Below are positions 5,892-8,917 of a DNA stretch of 8,917 bases, piece by piece. Position 1 is the stretch's first letter. Every line of letters begins with the position of its first letter. The notes beneath the pieces were generated by a model. It saw only the letters and a list, made by a program, of their open reading frames with translations, had not been told where the DNA came from and did not search any database. A program made the position numbers and the translations under genes. The stretch lies in assembly GCA_021734005.1 (NCBI GenBank), contig JAIPJV010000067.1:1-8917 (forward strand). The letters run 5' to 3'. The stretch comes from Fidelibacterota bacterium (GTDB lineage Bacteria; Fidelibacterota; UBA2242; JAFGTP01).

Positions 5892-6452
5892 ATGAATTTC
5901 ATAACCAAGAAGACTGTTGCTGACTCAAAAACCCTCAATAGAATGCTCACTCGTCTTTCCCATGAAATTATCGAAAAGTGTAAGGGAATTGAAGACCTTG
6001 CAATAGTGGGAATTCGTACCCGGGGTGAATATCTGGCCAAACGCATTTCCAAAGAAATTGAAAGAATTGAAAAAAAAGAAATTCCCGTAGGAATCCTCGA
6101 TGTAGTAATGTACAGAGATGATTTTCGCAATAAAAACAAACTCCCCAGAGTAAAAGTCACAGAAATCCCCTTTGATGTAGCCAGGAAGAAGCTCATTTTG
6201 GTTGATGACGTTATTTATACTGGTCGTACCATACGGGCTGCGCTTGACGCTATCACTGATCTGGGAAGGCCAGCCTCGATTAAACTAGCTGTGCTCATTG
6301 ATCGTGGACACAGAGAAATGCCCATTATGCCCAATTTTATCGGCAAAGAATTCAAAACCGCGTCCAATGAAGAAATTCGGGTAAGAGTCAAAGAAATAGA
6401 CAGTAAAGATGAAATTTTGTTGGTTGAAGCAAATGACCAAGATACGGAATAG
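5892..6452 (+). CDS. pyrR: Bifunctional pyr operon regulator / uracil phosphoribosyltransferase PyrR
   Basis: PyrR binds pyr mRNA in response to UMP and PRPP to lower pyrimidine gene expression, and it can also convert uracil and PRPP to UMP. This 186-residue copy has normal length. It carries IVGIRTRGEYLAKRI (38-52), LDVVMYRDD (69-77) and the PRPP-binding loop LILVDDVIYTGRTIRAA (101-117), followed by VLIDRGHREMP (134-144), all typical of PyrR rather than of Upp-type uracil transferases. The ATG at 5892 has AAGGAG 5 bases upstream; an out-of-frame ATG at 5888 is too close to that site to be used. It is the first gene of pyrR-pyrB-pyrC, 56 bases before pyrB, as expected for a regulator of these genes. 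No copy of the classical PyrR-binding loop sequence (CNGNGA form) was spotted by eye in the leader, so its target here is unknown. Confidence 0.95.
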   Translation: MNFITKKTVADSKTLNRMLTRLSHEIIEKCKGIEDLAIVGIRTRGEYLAKRISKEIERIEKKEIPVGILDVVMYRDDFRNKNKLPRVKVTEIPFDVARKKLILVDDVIYTGRTIRAALDAITDLGRPASIKLAVLIDRGHREMPIMPNFIGKEFKTASNEEIRVRVKEIDSKDEILLVEANDQDTE

Positions 6453-6474
6453 ATGAGAAAACTTAAGCAAAAGC

Positions 6475-6502
6475 AAAATCCAAAAATCCATTAAAAGGGG
6501 AT
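6475..6502 (+). promoter_or_regulatory. Tandem AAAATCCA repeat facing the pyrB ribosome site
   Basis: In the pyrR-pyrB spacer, AAAATCCA occurs twice without a gap (6475-6482, 6483-6490). Each copy contains ATCC, which can pair with GGAT (6499-6502), part of the Shine-Dalgarno region AGGGGAT (6496-6502) 6 bases before the pyrB ATG. The near copy makes a 4-pair stem with a 9-base loop. This is a small structure and could be chance, but the repetition of a sequence complementary to the ribosome site is notable. Confidence 0.3.
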
Positions 6503-6508
6503 AGACCA

Positions 6509-7426
6509 ATGAGTTTAAGTATCGATAATTTATATGGCCTGGAGGGTGTCCCAAAAGCGGATATCGATCAAATCCTGGATACCGCTTTTTCTTTTCGGGA
6601 AGTACTTGAAAGGCCAGTAAAAAAAGTTCCCACTTTGAAAGGTACAACTGTTGTCAATCTGTTTTTTGAACCTTCTACCAGAACCAAAAATTCTTTTGCT
6701 CTGGCAGAGAAGAGGCTTTCCGCAGATACAGTTAATTTTTCGGCCGCATCCAGTAGTCTGAAAAAAGGCGAAAGTCTGAAGGATACAATCCAAAACCTAT
6801 TTGCCATGAAAATGGACGTTGTTGTAATGCGCCATCCCACTCCCGGCTCTGTAAAAATGCTGGGAGATTTTGTTGATGCAGTAATAATTAATGCCGGTGA
6901 CGGAACTCACGAACATCCAACTCAAGCCCTCCTGGATATGATGTCGATAAAAGAGAAATTCGGAAAACTTGAAGATCTCAATATTACCATTGTTGGGGAT
7001 ATTAAACATTCCCGGGTTGCTCTCTCTAATATATACGGACTAAAAACCATGGGCGCTAATGTTATGCTATGTGCTCCTCCAACTTTTTTACCAGCTGAAG
7101 TAGATTCTCTTGGAGTTGAAGTAACCTATGACATAAACGAGGCTTTAGAATTTGCCGATGCAGTCAATGTTCTCAGAATTCAAAATGAACGCCAGGGAAA
7201 AGGCTTGATACCTAGTTTGAGAGAATATCGGCAGACTTTTGGAATTACCAGAGACCGTCTTGAAAAATTAAAAAAACCGATCACAATTATGCACCCCGGT
7301 CCTATGAATCGTCAGGTAGAAATTGACTCTGAAATAGCTGATGGCGAAAACGCTATTATTCTTGATCAGGTTCTGAATGGAGTCGCTATTCGAATGGCTG
7401 TGCTATTTCTATTATCTGGTAATTAA
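6509..7426 (+). CDS. pyrB: Aspartate carbamoyltransferase catalytic chain
   Basis: PyrB condenses carbamoyl phosphate and aspartate to carbamoyl aspartate, the first step unique to pyrimidine synthesis. The 305-residue length matches catalytic chains. Carbamoyl-phosphate residues lie in FFEPSTRTKNSF (52-63, STRT 56-59). The SSSLKKGES loop (81-89) supplies the Ser and Lys reaching in from the neighbouring subunit of the trimer. MRHP (107-110), HPTQALLD (136-143), GDIKHSRV (163-170), LRIQNER (222-228) and HPGPMNR (262-268) are all present and in order, so the enzyme looks functional. The ATG has an AGGGG site (6496-6500). pyrC follows after 24 bases. No regulatory pyrI is present, which together with pyrR suggests control at expression rather than by a PyrI-type allosteric subunit, as in PyrR-regulated bacteria. 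Confidence 0.97.
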   Translation: MSLSIDNLYGLEGVPKADIDQILDTAFSFREVLERPVKKVPTLKGTTVVNLFFEPSTRTKNSFALAEKRLSADTVNFSAASSSLKKGESLKDTIQNLFAMKMDVVVMRHPTPGSVKMLGDFVDAVIINAGDGTHEHPTQALLDMMSIKEKFGKLEDLNITIVGDIKHSRVALSNIYGLKTMGANVMLCAPPTFLPAEVDSLGVEVTYDINEALEFADAVNVLRIQNERQGKGLIPSLREYRQTFGITRDRLEKLKKPITIMHPGPMNRQVEIDSEIADGENAIILDQVLNGVAIRMAVLFLLSGN

Positions 7427-7450
7427 TTTAAAAATAGGCGGAGATAAAAT

Positions 7451-8743
7451 ATGCAAAAGAAAAATATTCAAGGAGAATTCCTACTTAAAGGCGGTGAAAT
7501 TGTCGATCCCTACAATGACAGTATTGAAAAGAAAGATATACTCATAGAAAAAGGCAGGATCAAAAAAATTGGTAAGGATATTAAAGAAGATGGTGAGATA
7601 AAAATTATCGATGTGAAAGGATTAAAAATATCACCTGGTTTCGTTGATCTGCATACTCACCTGCGGGAGCCCGGTCAGGAAGATGCAGAGACAATAGCCA
7701 GTGGAGCCCGGGCTGCTTTGGCTGGTGGTTTTACCAGAATTTGCTGCATGCCGAATACCACGCCATCTATTTCAACACAAGAGTCCGTTCAATTCATCAT
7801 CAACAAAGCCCGGAATCTGGATGTAAAAGTAATGCCCATTGCCTCAATAACAAAAGATCGCAAAGGAGAACAACTGACTGAATTTGCAGAACTGGCTAAA
7901 ACCGGTGCAGTGGCTTTTTCTGATGATGGAAATCCCGTTGAAAGCGCCCAAATGATGCGTAATGCCCTCGAATATTCGAAAATTGTCGATATGCCCATCC
8001 TTAATCATTCAGAAGATCAGGATCTCAAAAATGATGGTTTGATCAATGAAGGAAGTGTTTCAACTTCGACTGGTTTACCTGGTAATCCGGCTATGGCTGA
8101 GGAAATTATGATCTATCGAGATCTCAGGATTGCTGAATTTACCGGCGCACGGCTTCACATTCCTCATGTCACTACCAAAGGATCAGTTGAATTGATCAGA
8201 AAAGCCAAAGAAAAAGGCGTAAAAGTCACTGCCGAAGTCACTCCCCATCACATAACTTTAACTGACGAATATATGCGTTCCTTTAATACACTGGGAAAAG
8301 TTGCTCCTCCTTTGAGATCTGAGGATGACAAAGAGGCCCTGATTGAAGGTTTAAAAGATGGTACTATTGATGCAATTGCTACAGATCATGCTCCCCATAC
8401 ATATAACAAAAAGGAAACATCACTTGACCTTGCCGCCAATGGCATGATCGGACTGGAGAGTGCTCTGGGACTTGTTCTTACTCAACTGTTACATAAAGAA
8501 GAAATGCCATTAATGGAGGTGATCAAAAAGCTAACTATAAAACCTGCTGACATAATCAACAAAAAGCTGCCCTGTTTTCAGAAAGGTGAAAAAGCTGAAT
8601 TTACAATTTTCAGTCCTGATGAATGGTGGGTCTTCAATAAAAAAAGTATTTATTCCCGTTCTTCAAACACCCCTTTTATTGGCCGCGAATTGAACGGCAG
8701 GGTCAAAAAAGTAGTTATTGGCAGCAAAGTCATAGAAATATAG
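7451..8743 (+). CDS. pyrC: Dihydroorotase, class I (amidohydrolase superfamily)
   Basis: PyrC closes carbamoyl aspartate to dihydroorotate, the step after PyrB. At 430 residues it is the longer class I type, unlike the roughly 350-residue E. coli form. Zinc ligands are visible: HTHLREPG (68-75, His68 and His70), Asp159 in SDDG (157-160), the class I position that bridges metals in place of a carboxylated lysine, His186 in NHSED (185-189), His239 in HIPHV (236-240) and Asp312 in ATDHAPH (310-316). CMPNTTP (99-105) is also typical. All catalytic positions are kept, so it should be an active enzyme and not a PyrC-like inactive partner of PyrB. A GGAG site (7440-7443) lies 7 bases before the ATG. 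It follows pyrB by 24 bases and is probably on the same transcript. Confidence 0.97.
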   Translation: MQKKNIQGEFLLKGGEIVDPYNDSIEKKDILIEKGRIKKIGKDIKEDGEIKIIDVKGLKISPGFVDLHTHLREPGQEDAETIASGARAALAGGFTRICCMPNTTPSISTQESVQFIINKARNLDVKVMPIASITKDRKGEQLTEFAELAKTGAVAFSDDGNPVESAQMMRNALEYSKIVDMPILNHSEDQDLKNDGLINEGSVSTSTGLPGNPAMAEEIMIYRDLRIAEFTGARLHIPHVTTKGSVELIRKAKEKGVKVTAEVTPHHITLTDEYMRSFNTLGKVAPPLRSEDDKEALIEGLKDGTIDAIATDHAPHTYNKKETSLDLAANGMIGLESALGLVLTQLLHKEEMPLMEVIKKLTIKPADIINKKLPCFQKGEKAEFTIFSPDEWWVFNKKSIYSRSSNTPFIGRELNGRVKKVVIGSKVIEI

Positions 8744-8763
8744 TAAAAATTTAATTTAATAAC

Positions 8764-8792
8764 TTGATATCAAAAAGAATGGATTGTAAATT
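8764..8792 (+). promoter_or_regulatory. Promoter-like sequence for rplM with a palindrome over its -35
   Basis: TTGATA (8764-8769, five of six) is followed after 17 bases by TAAATT (8787-8792, four of six). The -35 lies inside the perfect palindrome TTGATATCAA (8764-8773), the same 10-base sequence found upstream of panC at 183-192. A predicted transcript would start near 8799, just before a T run (8800-8806), giving a leader of about 37 bases. AACTT (8761-8765) and AAGTT (8807-8811) could also pair across the region. No GC-rich terminator for pyrC is seen in this 92-base gap. Confidence 0.42.
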
Positions 8793-8835
8793 TTCACGCT
8801 TTTTTTAAGTTGGAATAAGTAAATAGGCAGAGAAA

Positions 8836-8917
8836 ATGTTTGATACATATTTTCCCAAGAAAGATGAGATAGAAAAAAAATGGTTTGTTGTGGACGCTGA
8901 AGTCAAAATTCTAGGTC
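8836..8917 (+). CDS. rplM: Ribosomal protein L13 N-terminus, partial
   Basis: The first 27 codons run off the window. They read a short lead containing YFPKKDEIEKKW and then WFVVDAEVKILG (16-27), matching the L13 N-terminal pattern in which an E/K-rich helix is followed by W-x-V-V-D-A-x-x-K-x-L-G. L13 is an early-assembling protein of the large ribosomal subunit and is usually co-transcribed with rpsI (S9), which would be expected just beyond the window. Val23 sits where Gly or Asp is more common, a minor difference. The ribosome site is weak (AGG at 8825-8827). Its own promoter-like sequence at 8764-8792 suggests a unit separate from the pyr genes. Confidence 0.86.
   Translation, partial: MFDTYFPKKDEIEKKWFVVDAEVKILG

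Noticed and set aside
5804..6196. 130-residue open frame on the - strand over pyrR
   Set aside because: It lies antisense to a clear pyrR, shows no recognisable motif and has no upstream signals; it is a codon-bias shadow.
6285..6647. 120-residue open frame on the - strand across the pyrR-pyrB junction
   Set aside because: It overlaps two well-supported genes, has no family signature, and its composition follows the opposite strand's coding.
8796..8811. Intrinsic terminator for the pyr genes at the T7 run 8800-8806
   Set aside because: The only stem that could precede it is AAAAAG/CTTTTT with a 21-base loop, too weak and A/T-only. The run also sits at the expected start of the rplM transcript.

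Overview
The window is an A+T-rich bacterial chromosomal segment made almost entirely of housekeeping genes, all on the + strand and closely packed. Order: panB (3' end only) - panC - a frameshifted small lipoprotein gene - acpS - nnr - VanZ-like membrane protein gene - recN - pyrR - pyrB - pyrC - rplM (5' end only). No mobile element, CRISPR array, tRNA, rRNA or phage gene is visible.

Organism: the sequence does not fix a phylum. Clear Shine-Dalgarno sites precede acpS (GAGGAG), pyrR (AAGGAG), pyrB (AGGGG) and pyrC (GGAG), which argues against a typical Bacteroidota member. The lipoprotein signal ends in L-F-N-C, a lipobox with Asn before the Cys that is more at home in Gram-negative-type lineages. 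An uncultured Gram-negative lineage with low GC is a reasonable guess, but it is inference.

Layout. (1) Positions 1-1059 carry pantothenate synthesis: the panB end, a 59-base spacer with a short GGATG tandem repeat and a perfect palindrome, then panC. (2) A strong promoter-like sequence overlaps the end of panC. Behind it is a lipoprotein gene whose signal peptide and body lie in different frames, followed by inverted repeats. (3) Positions 1724-5724 hold a run in which each gene overlaps the next: acpS, nnr, the VanZ-like gene and recN. (4) A 167-base gap with a candidate promoter and hairpin precedes pyrR-pyrB-pyrC, the start of de novo pyrimidine synthesis with its regulator. (5) A 92-base gap with a second promoter-like sequence leads into rplM (ribosomal protein L13), which runs off the window.

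How the genes fit together: PanB and PanC feed coenzyme A synthesis, and AcpS uses coenzyme A to activate acyl carrier protein. Nnr repairs hydrated NAD(P)H. RecN acts in double-strand break repair. PyrR senses UMP/PRPP and probably controls PyrB and PyrC. I see no convincing novel multi-gene system. The points worth a second look are the broken lipoprotein gene, a 10-base palindrome present identically in two intergenic regions, and possible ribosome-site-masking structures in front of pyrR and pyrB.
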